Shown: positions 9,503-21,988 of the stretch, one piece after another | How positions within the stretch are numbered: position 1 is the first letter of the stretch | How the letters are laid out: each line of letters begins with the position of its first letter | Assembly: GCF_013426205.1 (NCBI RefSeq) | Contig: NC_089425.1 | Span: forward strand, 1,426,001-1,490,000 | DNA from: Metarhizium brunneum | Taxonomy: Eukaryota > Ascomycota > Sordariomycetes > Hypocreales > Clavicipitaceae | DNA length: 64,000 bases | Direction: 5' to 3' | Position numbers and translations under genes: made by a program | Notes under the pieces: model-generated | What the model saw: the letters and a program-made list of their open reading frames with translations, nothing else | The model's database searches: none | Told to the model about the DNA's origin: nothing

Positions 9503-12500
9503 ATGAAGCGCGGACCGCGGGGCTTTGGCTCGTCGACTGGCGGGGGTGGCTTTGGCTTCGGGGGTTCTGTGCCTGGAACTTCTCTGTCATATCTTGCGGA
9601 ACCTCCATCCTTTGCCGCCGTGTCGGACCCCAATGTCATTGTGTCGCTGAAGAATGTCCTCAAGAAGGATAGTATTACCAAGGCCAAGGGCCTGGAGGAT
9701 CTTGTCCAAAATGCGCAATCGCATCCGTTTGAGCAGGATGGTGGGGTTGAAGAAGCTCTGCTCGACATATGGGTATGTCGGAATCCTTTGAAAGCCCAAT
9801 AAGGCCAATTCGGAGAGAAAGAATTCGCCATCCTAACAATCATGTGGCAGACACAAATATACGCTCGCACTTCTGTAGACAACTCCAGGCGCGTACGGGA
9901 GCTATCCCACGCGCTGCAGTCAGAACTTTTGCGCTCGGCCCGCAAGCGCATGGAACGCCATGTGCCAAAGATTGTTGGCCCATGGCTTGCAGGACTCTAT
10001 GACCGCGATCGAGTTGTGGCAAGGGCTGCTAGCGACGGACTTGCATCATTTCTTACCACACCAGAGAAGATGAAGGCGTTCTGGGTTAAATGCCAGTCGC
10101 AGATTTTAGAATTCGCCATCGAAGCTATTCGAGAAACCCAAGACACCCTCAGCGACGAGCGGTCCACGACGGTCGAAGATGCCGAGGCCAAATACTTTAG
10201 GGTTGTGACGTCAAGTTTGTCCTTGGTCTTGGGCTTGCTTCAAAAGGTTGACGATGCAGGTGTGCAAAAATTTGCGGGAAAATATGACGAGTACTTCAGC
10301 GAAGAAGCCGTCTGGAAGAGCATTACTTTCAAAGACTCGGCAGTTAGAAAGACTGTCTGTCAGCTGTTGTTTGCGTGCCTGGATCGTCAGCTTCCCTACG
10401 GCGCGACTACCAAGGCGAAACAGGCATTTGTGACTGGAGGCTTAAAAACTAGCCAAGCAGGATCAGCGCTCGAATATGTCAGAGCCTTGACAAAACTGAC
10501 GCAGAAAGATCCCTCTTTTTGGGTGTCTGGCCCAGCGGATAAAAAGCCACCCATGACACGCCTGCAATCCTTCATTTCTAAAGGTTCACAAGGCAGCCCG
10601 CCAAACTTCTGGGAAGTTCTTGATCAACTTATTGCCATTATTCCGGCGGATGCCCTTGGACTCGAGACTTCATCCAAACTGTTGGCGTCCGTGAAGGCAG
10701 GAATCACAAACCGTGAGGAGCCTCGAACAAACACCTCGTACTCATGGAAGTGTTTCGCCGACATTGCCAAACGATCGATTGAACAACTGACTGGCGAGGA
10801 TAAACTATCTTTTGTGCAGGAGCACCTGTTCCCTCTTTTCGAACAATTCCTATTGTCGACTTCTGAAACCAACGCAATACCAACTGGGCCAAATGCCATG
10901 TCCATCTTTGTCGAACTTCACCTGGCAGTGATTCAGTCATCGCCTAATCTCGTTGATGCCTCAGCTCAAGAATGGGAACGGCTAGGCACTCTCTTATGCA
11001 CCAACATCTCAGGTTCCCTACCAGAAGTGTCCAAAGAATACAGGGCTTCCCAAACAAATATCGGAGAACAAGGGCGGCGGTGGTTTGGTCTTGTTGGTGA
11101 GATATTTGCCAAATTGGGAGGCTTTAGGCCAACCCTGCCTGACCAGACTACTGGTCCTTCCAACCGAGTAATCACGCAGTGCGCCACGTTACTAGAGAGC
11201 CGAAATATGAAACCCTTTGGTGCAGCACAAATAATAGAGTACGCGCTGAGCACATCACAGCATTTATTTTCCGGCGACAATGGATGGAACTTGGCCTCGT
11301 TTTTCCTTGCCGTGGCAGAGGATGGATTGGGCATGTTGGTCGAAACCGCCTCAGCAAGATACTTGTTGTCTGCCCTTGGTATATATGGTTCAATAGAAGG
11401 CCAAACACAGACGTATGAGAAAATCTGGCGAACGTGGGTGGCTGAGATTTTGAGGCTCAATATTAGCCAGAGCGCACGGAATGCCGCCCTCGCAGGCTTG
11501 ATCTCTCAGGAACAGGCCTCTTCCTTGGCCGCAGAAGACATGGCTCTGCAAGATATGTTGTACAACCAGGCCTTGGAAGCCTTGAATGGGGAATCTGATG
11601 CGTTTGATTTGCTTGACGCGGCTTGTGTACATCAAGCGCTTAGTGATAATGCGGGTCGCAAGCTGGTATCGGAACTGGTGAACCGGTTGTCAAAGCAGAC
11701 ATCCCAGCTGGAGCTGATCCTTCGGATGCTTGAAACAATTGCCAAGTCCAAGGCACAGCTGTTTTCCGAAGAGCCGATTCACACCGATCTCGTTTCTCAG
11801 CTCCTTTCCTTATCAGAAATCAACGACTCTAATGTATCTCCAAAAGTCGCCGCAATTCGTTCTCTCTTGGACGGCCAAGCCCAAGGCAAATTGCCCGTCG
11901 TGGATATCATTCAGTCCAGCCTCGAAAAAGCTGGACCTCAATCTCTCGGGTATATTACTGGTCCCAACTATTGTCCCTGTCTTTGGGCAATGCTAACAAT
12001 TCCTCTAGTATTCGCACCCTAGTGTCACAGGCAAAGACCGCAGTGGAAAGCAATGCGACTTCCTGGGAAAGCATATTACCTAGCACCAATATTTGGATGG
12101 GTCACTTGGCACCATTACTAGATGCGCCCATTAACCCGTCCTTGTCGATAACAAGCAGTATTGGCGGGATGGTGTGTTTGCCCCAGTCAGGGAGTACCGA
12201 AAACGCGGCTCTGCGTTTGCCTCGCGACCGCGATGGCCGATCTGTTCCAGCGAGGATGGCCCTGTACACTTGTGAACTGATCAAGAACGACTTGGAGCAC
12301 CTCCAACTCCCCCGAGAGTTCCAAGTTGAACTTCTGTATCTCCTAGGCCTTTCAACCCAGATAGCTTCTGACCAAATCACGACAATGAGCCGCAGTAGCT
12401 TGTGGCTGTCACTTGATTCGACAGACACGCTTTCTGAAGCTGAGGAGATGATCTCATCTTCACGGCATTTAATCCACAGCATTGTCTCCAAGGCAAATGA

Positions 12501-14579
12501 TTGGCAATCAGCTGCTGGCTTCGACAGCAACCCGTCCTCTATCGTCCGAGGCCTTATGGACCTCGCAATGAAAGAATCTCGAGAGTTTTCCTCTCGGGGT
12601 GTCTACAGCGCGCGGCTGTTGAGCGACCTCGTCCAAGCACTCACTGAAATTCATGGGATGCCGAGCTCAGTGGAGGAGCAATTCTTAAAATTGGACAATC
12701 TCAAAGCAAAGCCTGACAGTGCTCTGCTTGCCGCAGGTCTAATCAGTGGTCTTGGGGAAGCGGCACAGTCCTCAAAGGCAGTAAGCAACTTTTGTAACAG
12801 GCTAGTGAGCGAAGTCGCAGGAAACACGCCGGGCCATGAAAAGACGGAGCTGACCTTGGCGCTTCTGGCAATTACCGGTCAAGTTTATGAAACTGGAGAG
12901 CTTCCCGTGGCTAATAACCGCATCGTGTTTGCGGTCAGACAGGTGGCTTCGTGGTTAGACGATCCCACTGAACTTAGCGCGAGTCTAAGTGCTTCCATCT
13001 GCCGTGCTCTTAACGTTCTTTTACCTTGCATGAAGGACGTTTACGGATCTTATTGGGAGACAACACTGCAGTTCTGTACAAGCCTTTGGAACCGAGCCAC
13101 AAATGCTAATCTTGACGATGCCCTCCCGGCCATTCACGCCTCCCTCAAACTGGTCAAGACTCTGGAGAGTATAACGGAGCCAAATGACGACCTCGAAGAT
13201 GCGCTGCGAGAGTTTGCTCTTGCAAAGTCTACGGGATTGGTTGGGCTGCTCAGGATAGGCCCGGGGGCCAAGTCGCAGGCACTCGAGATTGTCAATGGAA
13301 TTATTTGCCGTGAAGCGGAAAAGATTCCCGTCAGCAGAATACCTGAACCCGAAGAACTTTTCAGTTTGATTGCCTCCGAATCGAGAGATATCCAAACAGC
13401 CTCGTTCAACCTCCTTCACCGAAAGATTCCTGCTGAACAAGAGCAAAAGTCTGTTGAAGTGCTTCTAGACAAGACTGGTATGTACCGCACGTACAGAGAC
13501 ATGCACGAATATGGAAAGAGGGGGGGAAAGTGACGACAGCTAACACTATCACAGACGCCCGTTTACCCGATGAACTCCTCTCCCTTTTCCTCGATCCACC
13601 AACCTTGGAGAAGTTTTCAGACGAATCGCTGTCACTGTTCCCATCTTCAATACGTGGCTACTTGCTGTCGTGGAAACTGGTGTTTGACGCGTACTCATCG
13701 TCGTCGTTCAAGGTTCGAAATGACTTTACTGAACATTTGAAGGCGGAGGACTTGATTAGCCCCCTGCTGGACTTTACGTTTGATGTTTTGGGCCACTCAG
13801 CTGCTCATCCACTTAACCTCGACAAAGAACATATTGGCTCTACGCAGATTTGCGACTACGACATTAAATTAGCAGAGGCAGATAGCGGGGAACAGAGCTT
13901 ACACTGGCTACTCATCCATCTGTACTACCTCACTCTCAAGTACATTCCCGGTCTGTTCAGAATGTGGTACATCAACTGCCGCTCGAAACAGACCCGAATC
14001 GCTGTAGAGTCGTGGACAACGAAGTACTTGTCCCCAATCATCATCGGCGAGACCCTGGACGGAGTGCAACTTTGGGCGGACCAGCAAGAACCACCGGGCA
14101 TTGACGAGCAGGAGCTCCTAGTCAAGGTGTCGAGGCCGGCCAGGGAAGTCACGGCGGGATACGAGGTGGACGAGTCGCAGGCAGCCATTGTCATCAAAAT
14201 CCCGGCCAGTTACCCCATCGAGAGCGTGACCGTCTCAAGCCTTACCCGCGTGGCAGTCAACGAGCGCAAGTGGCAGAGCTGGATCATGACCACGCAGGGC
14301 GTCATTACGTTTTCCAACGGCAGCATCATAGATGGCCTCCAGGTGTTCAAGCGCAACATCATCGGCGCGCTCAAGGGCCAGAGCGAATGCGCAATCTGCT
14401 ACAGCATCATCTCCACGGACAAGCGTATGCCTGATAAGAAGTGCAGTACGTGCAAGAACCTGTTCCACAGGACGTGCCTGTACAAGTGGTTCCAGACGAG
14501 TAGTCAGAATACTTGCCCGTTGTGCAGAAACCCGATTGACTACTTGGGGGCGGATACGGCAAAGAGGAGGCAGGGTTAG
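9503..14579 (+). CDS. LTN1: listerin Ltn1, ribosome quality control RING E3
   Basis: E3 ubiquitin ligase that binds stalled 60S subunits and ubiquitinates nascent chains for the RQC complex. Exons 9503-9772, 9851-11949, 12009-13477 and 13555-14579 join in phase to 1620 residues, typical of fungal listerins. The N-terminal Gly/Phe-rich tail leads into the conserved region SYLAEPPSFAAVSDPNVIVS and KAKGLEDL. A long HEAT/ARM-like helical body follows, then the pre-RING conserved region (about 1430-1550). The C-terminal variant RING (about 1558-1603) has its ligands visible in CAIC, CSTC, FHRTC and CPLC (C4HC3 order). Introns are 78, 59 and 77 bases. Reading through intron 2 or 3 gives early stops. 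The gene is convergent with the LEA-like gene downstream. Confidence 0.95.
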
Positions 14580-15701
14580 GGCTTGTATCGTAGCTAATGA
14601 TCTAGAATCGATCTCGTTGTAGACAGTAAAATTGGTGCAAGGTGCGTATTTTCAGCATGTGTTGTGAAACAGTCGACTGGCTACCTTGTGGCTGCTGCGC
14701 AAATGAGCGGTCATGCCGTTTGTGTCTGAGACTTGCCTATTTGTTGCCAGAGCTTCAAAATTCTGGGAAGGGCGATTCACTTGTTGGCAGCTACGCCGGG
14801 TTTATCAAGTGACATGACTACAGTCAAAGGCAAAAACCAGACCAGGGACCTTGGTATCACGCTCGCCTGGGGAACTGAACAGCACGAGTCACCGCATGTA
14901 TCTGAGGGACAAATGCCCATTTTAGACATATTATTGCGACCAGTTAGTCTGGGGCGAACCGAGCGGACTATAAGATAATTTGCGAATCGCGTCTCCTTCA
15001 GCTAGGGAAAGACAAGTCGTAACCATCCCGCCACGCAACGGCAACAACCACCCCGCCGGTTAACGGATTCTCCTGGGGTCACTGAAATAAACTTGGGCAT
15101 ACGAGCAACTCGCTCCATTTGAACTAGCAGAGCACTGCGTACGGGTTTTCCTCCAGTTGTAAACTTTAACGGCCATCGCCCCGTACGAGTTACAATCCCT
15201 TTGACGTGGCTCTCGACTTGGCCACTTGTCAGAACTCATGCAGATGTTTGCTTGTCATATACGAGGCCGGACCATTTCAAATCATTGCGGGAATGTAACT
15301 TTGCCAAAGGTGGAATTCTCTATTATAGAAAGCAGTCGGCAACTAGCTCACTCTGAGCCACTAGGCCAAAGGAACATTCAACCAACAATACGCGGGAAAT
15401 ACCGCCGGTGACTTCACCAAGTTAGTTACATGCTCGCTTTGGCAACCTCGCAATCTATAGGCGTCCTTGTCGCACGCGTAGCGGATTGTGTTTGTAGAAG
15501 ACGCAAGTGCTGTGACGTGAGTGAAACCCAGAAACAGATGTGCCTGCCATACATGAAACGACAGAACATAATCCTGCCACAGGGACAGGAATTCGACAGG
15601 CAAGTCATAGCATGTCTCTTCGCTCCATGATAAGAGTTGTCGAAACGCATGGATTCATCGTATTCGTCAACTATCATTACATACAAAACTAAGACTACAC
15701 A
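14580..15701. other. convergent intergenic region
   Basis: 1.1 kb between the ends of LTN1 (+) and the LEA-like gene (-). Short open frames have no recognisable motif. I see no tRNA or repeat. Confidence 0.5.
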
Positions 15702-18700
15702 CTAAAAGAGAGTTTTCTTCTTATCCTTGTCCTTCTTCCCGGTCAGGGCACTCGTAACACTACCCAACCCAAGACCATCAAGCACCCTGTTAAGACCAAG
15801 TGTGCCAAGCAAATTGTCAACCAAGCCACCGAGACCCAAACCGCTCAACTAATACAGCGTTAGCCAGTACACGACCAAGTAGGAAAGCAACAAAGAGACT
15901 CACCAGACGGCCAACAAGGCTAAGAACGCCGTTGAGGAGAAGACCGACTGCCGCGATAATCTGGAACAGCGGCTCGGAGAGGAGGCCCCAAAGAGGATTC
16001 AACTCCTTCTTGGCGTGAGGCATTCCTTCAATCTTGCGCTTTGCATTGTCAATGGTCTGGGTGACGTCGCCCGTGAGCTGAAAACACGTATTAGATTCAC
16101 ATGCGCCCGGCTATGTGTACTTTGCGAGAATAGGTGACTCACTTCTTTGATGACTTCTGCAAGATGATGCTCCTCGGGGGTCGCATCCTTTGTCGAAGCC
16201 TTGTGTTTCGCCTGCCTCTGGATGCGGCCGTCGGGGTCCATGCCCCGGACGACGCCGTTGGTCTCGGTGAGGATTTTGCTCCCTTCTTCAATGAGAGGCT
16301 TCACCTCTCTGACGAGCTGTTCCTCGTCCAGCTCCTCCTTTGGCGTGCGCTCCGCCCTGTCGACCTTGTCGGTGATCATCCTGAGGATGGGCTTGATCTT
16401 GTCGAGAGACTGCTCGATGGAGGCGGCGAGCTGGCCGGCAAGCTTCCTGTCCTTTTCGGCCTGCTCTCGCTTCTCCTTGTCTTCAGCAGATTCCTCTGGT
16501 TCGGGCGGAATGTCCTCGAGAAGACTAACGTGGCCAATGGCCATACCCTTGGAATTGATCACGTCCCCGTCGTCGTCAATCTCCTTTCCGGAGCAAATGT
16601 TCAGGTCGCCGCTGACCAGCTTGCCAATGATGTTGCCGTCCTCGTCGACGACGTTGCCCTCGCGGTTGACTCTGCGCCCGGCAAGGGGATCCTTCTTCTT
16701 CTCGACCACGGGCTCCTCCCACCGCTCCGCCGTGCCCAGGACGTTGCCGTTCTTGTCGACGACATCGCCGTCCTCGTCCACGGCCCGGCCGTACAGGACC
16801 TTGCCGTCGCCGCTGGTGAGCCTGCCCACCACGTCACCCGACGGCGTGACCACCTTTCCGTCCCTGGTGACGGTGCAGCCTGACAGTTCTGCAAAGGGTC
16901 CCTCGCGAGATCCCTCGCGCTCCGACTCGGGGACCAGTTCGGCGCGTCCTATCTTCTCGCCCGACTCGCTCATGATGTTGCCCTCTTTGTCGCACATGCG
17001 GCCGATGAGAGCCTTGACGTTGCCCTCGACGACGCGGCCAAAGATTTGACCGTGAGCGTCTACGACGTTGCCGGCTTTGTTAACTCTCTTTCCGGCCAGG
17101 GACGACATGTCAATGACTTCGGGGGGGATTTCCTCTGGCTCGTCCCAGGGTTTGGCCTTGCCGATGACATTGCCGCGACGGTCGAGAATGTCGCCGTCCT
17201 CGTCGACGCGGCTGCCCTTCATGCGCTTGGCGTCGCCTTCAATCACTTCGCCAACCTGACGGCCCTCGGACACGACACGTCCGTCGCCTTCAACGACGGC
17301 ATCTGGGAAATTCTCGAACGGCGCGAATTCTTTGGCTGCCTCATCGCGGTCGGCGTCGGAGATTGGCTCCGCCTTGCCGATGACCTTGCCGGACTCGTTC
17401 CAGATTTGTCCTTCTTCATCGGCCGTCCTGCCCATCAACTGTTTGGGGTCGCCGTCAACGAGCCTTCCGATAATGTCCCCATTGTCATTGACCAGGTTGC
17501 CGGCTTTGTTGACCTTGGTACCTTTAAGTACCGTGAAGTCCAATGGTTTTTCAGCAGTCTCTCCGGCTTCCTCTGCGCCTTCTTCGACCTTGTCCGTGGC
17601 CTCATCCTTGGCCTCGTCGAGGGTCATTTTATCAGGCTCGGTTTCGGCTAACTGATCCTCACCCAGTTGACCCTCTTCAGGCTTGCCAGCGGCTTCTTCA
17701 CCGAATGTTTCTTCGCCTAATGCACCCTCACTTGGCTGACCTGTGGCTTCATCGAGGCCCCTTTTCTTAAGCTCGGCTTCGTCCAATTTGTCCTCGCCCA
17801 GTTGACCCTCTTCAGTCTTGCTTGCGACTTCACCCTGGGCCTCACCGACTGTGTCTTCACCCAGCTTGGACTCGCTTGGTTGGACTTTGTCTTCATCGAG
17901 GGTCATTTTATCAGGCTCCGTTTCGGCAAACTTGTCCTCGCCCAGCCGGCCCTCTTCAGTCTTGATTGTGGCTTCATTCCGGGCCTCACCAACAGCATAT
18001 TCACCCAATTTGTCCTCGCCGGGTTGAACTTTATCCTCAGCAATGGTTCCCTCGCCAGGCTTAGCTTCGCCCAGTGTATCTTTGCCGAGTTGACCTTGAT
18101 CCTTGCTGGCGACCTCATCCTTTGCCTCACTGAGGGTGTCTTCACCAGACTTAGTTTCGCCCAGTGTGTCTTCATCGGGTCGACCTTCACCCCTGCTAGC
18201 AACCTCATCCTTTGCCTCACCGAGGGTGTCTTGGCCAGGCATAGTTTCTTTTACCTTGTCTTCGCCCAGTGTATCTTTGCCCAGTTGACTTTCACCCCTG
18301 CTGGCGACCTCATCCTTGGCCTCACTGAGGGTGTCTTCGCCAGGCTTAGCTTCTTCCAACTTGTCTTGGCCCAAGTTGTCCCCGCCAAGCTGACCCTCTT
18401 CACGCTCAAGCTCAGCTGGCTTATCTTGATCAAGCTTGTCATCGCCCGCCACATCTTTGACTTCCTCGAGGGGCTTCTGTCCCTCCGAAGCAGTTTCAAC
18501 TGTTTCCTTTAAAGACCCGGGAACATCCCGGGCGTCTTCCTCAGAAATAGGTCTCGGGCTCTGGGCGGCCAAGGAGCCGATCTGTTCTCCGGCGTCCTCT
18601 CCAGGCTCACCCGGAGCCGGCTTGGCAGCACGCTTGTCCTCGGCAGCAGACGCCACTGCCTCTCCCCCCTTCAGGTCTTGGGGTTTGAACCCTTGCGTCT

Positions 18701-19403
18701 CGGCACTGACATCCTCCTGGGCAGGCTTGTCCTTGTCCTCCATTTTCACGGGGGTGGGCATCTGGTCTTCGCCGCCAGCAGGCTCTCTGGCCGCTGAGAC
18801 GCCCTCGCCCGTCTTGTCTGCCTCGGGCTTTTGGCCCTGGGAGAACTTGCTATAGGCGCCCTGCAAGTTTTGGCCATACGACACGGCGTTTCGAATGCTG
18901 TCGCCGTACTGCATGGCCGTCCTGGCTTTGCCCAGAACATTCCAGCCGGCGGCGGCGTCCTTCTTCTCGGGAACCTGTGCCGGGACCTGGGTCGGCGTGT
19001 AGTTGTCGTCAATGTGCACGTTGGCCAGGCTCTCGCCCAGGTCTGAGACGACGTCTCCCTTGTCCGTCACTGCATCCCCGACCAGCTTCTCGTGGTCCTT
19101 GACGTCCAGGACGGTTCCTATGACCTTGCCCGACTTGTCGATGATTTCCCCCTTGTCGTTGATCACGCCGGCCACAGTTCGGGGGACCGACTCGAGGGCC
19201 TCGGTGCCTGCAGCACCCAATGCGGTTAGATCCAGGGTAATAATCAACACTGAGGGTATCAAAGAGAAGCTCGCATCTACGGCCACTTGCATGTGTTGGT
19301 GGTTTGTGGGTGGCATGCACGACGCACCTTGTTTTTGCTGCTTGTCTCCCTCGGCCCCAGATCCGACTGGGTGGAGGGACGAGAGTGGTTTGGTGACTGG
19401 CAT
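15702..19403 (-). CDS. LEA-like DUF3659 repeat protein, 1153 aa
   Basis: Member of the fungal 'LEA domain' proteins built from DUF3659 (PF12396) repeats. The biochemical role is unknown; desiccation or stress protection is only suggested by the name. Exons 19403-19328, 19207-16143, 16077-15904 and 15848-15702 fit by phase. Residues 26-90 hold a first repeat pair (VINDKGEIIDKSGKVIG). Residues about 272-580 are very acidic tandem units of the type LGEDTLGEAKDEVAS. Residues about 580-905 hold about ten DUF3659 half-repeats (KVNKAGNLVNDNGDIIGRLV, and similar). Then comes a charged helical segment (IEQSLDKIKPILRMITDKVD), which I believe corresponds to a conserved domain of these proteins. A Gly/Leu-rich tail (LLNGVLSLVGRL, LGLGGLVDNLLGTLGL) ends in KKDKDKKKTLF. 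Intron 1 shows CTAAC and GCTGCAG before residue 26. A small relative lies 0.9 kb upstream on the same strand. Confidence 0.85.
17545..18470 (-). repeat. in-frame degenerate tandem repeats, acidic block
   Basis: Coding minisatellite inside the LEA-like gene. Units of roughly 15-25 codons centre on G-[EQ]-D-[TK]-L-[GS]-E-[AD]-K and KDEVAS[RK]. Copies are similar enough at DNA level to expand or contract by slippage or unequal exchange while keeping the frame. Confidence 0.75.
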
Positions 19404-20295
19404 AATGCAAGTCGGGAAAAAGCTTGTTACCAAAGTAAATTATGGCAATGTCTTGGACATGCTGTGCCGATCCAGCCATGTTCTCCAGCCATGGGGCGGC
19501 TTTATACGTGGTAAAAAGCCATTTTGGGAACCAAGTTTTTCTTCCCTTCTGCCTGTCAACATTAGCCGTGTGTATGAAACTCCTTGGTGGGCTCTTGTGC
19601 TGTTGTTGAGGTCATATGTGAAGCGCATGAAAGTCACACTCCGCCACATACACGTCACTTTTGGGCGATCACCCAGGATGGAAGTAGATGTTTGCACATG
19701 GTGACGCAATTCCGATGGGGAGCAGATCAGGAACACGGTGGCTGGTGCGTGCAAAGTGTGGCCAACATTGGAACTGAGGCATTGCCAGTGCCTTGTTTTT
19801 GACACTCGGTCTATTCAAAGACAATGGCCACAGAGTCTAGCCGATGCAACCATTGCACGTGGAGGTTGTCAAGTTGTGTCATGGAGGCGGGAAACAGCGG
19901 GCCGTTGGAATCTAGTTTGGACGTTGCTTTCAGTCGAGGGTGGACGTAGCCAGATAATAGACTGATTCTTGGGCCGAACCCGGTGTGGATGCAGCAACCG
20001 ACATCGAGCTGCTCGACAGCACGACATGCGACATGCGACATGCTTGCTAGCCGCGTCGGTTGGCGTTGGCGTTGACGGTGCTGCATGTCATCCGAACTAG
20101 CGACGCCTCTGAGGTAACACAAGTCGAACTGTGGCAAAGCGGTTGGGAGGCTGACGTGTGGCCCAGTCCATCTGTCTGTTGATGATGCGGCCATGATTGA
20201 TGGCATTTACAATTTATGTTTGTCTACTCCGTACTCCGTACGCCGTGTGGCAACTTCAGCTGGCAAATTATGAATGAGGAATTATATTCATGCCA
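19404..20295. promoter_or_regulatory. upstream region of the LEA-like gene
   Basis: Lies between two genes on the minus strand, so it holds the promoter of the LEA-like gene and the 3' end of the small DUF3659 gene. Contains overlapping TACTCCGTA words at 20225-20241. No supportable gene. Confidence 0.45.
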
Positions 20296-21108
20296 TCATT
20301 CCCTCTCGCGATGGCGATTGAAAACTGTAGGGATCTTGATGATCAACTGGATGCCATCATGCGTAGACTTGACATCCAAGTAGATATCTGAAGGGCTTGG
20401 AGTCGCCGTCCGGTGAGGCACATCGTCAGCCGCTCCATCCGCTGCCTTTTCCTGCGACTCCTGCTGGCCGCCAGCATCATTGCTTGGGCCTGGGCCTCGC
20501 TCTCGCTCTCTCTCTCGCTCTCTGCATCTCGCACAACCGTCCGCGGCAGCCGTCTTATTCTCCTTGGAGTGGTCCTTCATCCTGCCCACAACATCGCCAT
20601 GATGGTCGTAGATGTTGCCGGAGTGGTCCATCTTCAGTCTCTTGCTGCCGTGGTCCGGTGCCGCCGTAGACGAGTCCATGTGGTTTTCGGACACATGTCC
20701 TGCCACGTCGCCGCTGCCATCGCAAACTCTGCCGTCGCTGGATACAGATCTCCCAACCATGGATGGCAGGTCGCCTTCCACGCGGCCTAGGACGGTGCCG
20801 TCCCAGTCGAGGACGTTGCCGAATTCATCCACGCACTTGCCCTCGAGCCCGCGCGCCAGGACAGCCGGGTCGTGGGCAAAGGAGATGTCTGCCGTGATTT
20901 TGGGAATCTGTATGGGATTGTTCTGTGCACCTGGGGGACTCTGGGGTAGTCTCAGGGGGTAAGAGGAGCGGCTGTCCTGCCTTGTATCGGGCAACAATTC
21001 GGTTGAATCCGTCTGCGGCGTTGATGTGCCTGACATTTTCTCCTCGGAGCCCTGGTAAAGCATGCTCGGGGCGGGTAGAGGGGAGTATATAGGGCCACTG
21101 TCAGCCAT
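20296..21108 (-). CDS. small DUF3659-type repeat protein, 270 aa
   Basis: Single-exon frame starting at the ATG of MADSGPIYSPLPAPS. An ATG-less extension upstream (TTG) is not used. The central part has two to three DUF3659-like units: LEGKCVDEFGNVLDWDGTVLG, MVGRSVSSDGRVCDGSGDVAG and LKMDHSGNIYDHHGDVVG. The C-terminus SDIYLDVKSTHDGIQLIIKI followed by PTVF is a shared end of this family. A run of alternating Arg-Glu (CREREREREREG) is encoded by a GA/CT simple repeat at about 20499-20525. It is a tandem, same-strand relative of the 1153-residue protein. Function is unknown; the pair suggests local duplication followed by strong size divergence. Confidence 0.75.
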   Translation of the reverse strand: MADSGPIYSPLPAPSMLYQGSEEKMSGTSTPQTDSTELLPDTRQDSRSSYPLRLPQSPPGAQNNPIQIPKITADISFAHDPAVLARGLEGKCVDEFGNVLDWDGTVLGRVEGDLPSMVGRSVSSDGRVCDGSGDVAGHVSENHMDSSTAAPDHGSKRLKMDHSGNIYDHHGDVVGRMKDHSKENKTAAADGCARCRERERERERGPGPSNDAGGQQESQEKAADGAADDVPHRTATPSPSDIYLDVKSTHDGIQLIIKIPTVFNRHRERE

Positions 21109-21988
21109 TTCTATTCGTCGTACCAACTTGATGCTGCTTTCGGATGATGCAAGTGGTTATGTCCAAGAGAGAGCTTTGGGGGGAATCTCCAGCTCGAGGC
21201 CAGGGCGACAGCTAGGTCTTTGGATTGATTGTTTTCCATGATATCGGCCGCTAGAGGCTCCAGGAGGCTTGTCTCGCATCTAGCAGCGGTCCTTGGTCAA
21301 AGTGAATAGGTTGGTGACGGACGGAAGTAGGCAAATCGTGCCGCCTTGGGCGTAAACAAGGCAAGGATTAAATCCACTCTGATGCCTCGGACGAACTCAT
21401 GTTTTGGCTCCATGCCACCCACAGGTGTGAAAAGCGGCAAATTGTGGACTCGTGGCGGCCGCCATTGAGGAAATCCATGGTCGAATCGTCATCATGCGCA
21501 AAGACGGAAAGAGAGACCAACCCGGGGCTTTTGGCCCGCTTCAGATCGTTAGTTGGACCAACAAGTAGCCACGATTCTATCCTCGTATGCCTCAAGTAGC
21601 CAAATTCAGCACGGGCTGCATATTCAACCCGACTTGACTGGGCGCCAAACATGCTCGACCCGCCCGCTTCCTGGAAGATCAACGCCGTCAAGCCGACACT
21701 TGCGTCAAGGTTACGTTTTGATATCTCGTATGTGCGGAGTTGGCAGACTATAATTGTCCATGAACCAGTATACATATGCTACTATGATGGCACACCTGAT
21801 ACACCTGGTGTCTTGAAATCCGCCTCCCGCTGTATCGGGGTGTCGTTGATATTCAATCCTGCTTGTACGGAATCATGTTATAAGATTTACTCATGTATAC
21901 AGTGACTTAGAATACTCTTCAAACCTTGGTGCGCGCCCCCGTCTTCCTTTCGTACCTCATTCGCGGCCCTTTGCCCCCCAAGTCGTAA
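21109..21988. other. intergenic, promoter of small DUF3659 gene
   Basis: 0.9 kb with no supportable gene. The right end (21919-21988) may be coding if the neighbouring gene uses its alternative frame; see that entry. Confidence 0.4.

Noticed and set aside
16134..18855. Several long open frames on the + strand opposite the LEA-like gene
   Set aside because: They mirror the repeats of the real gene in other frames; Val/Leu/Ser-rich repeats come from the complementary codons.
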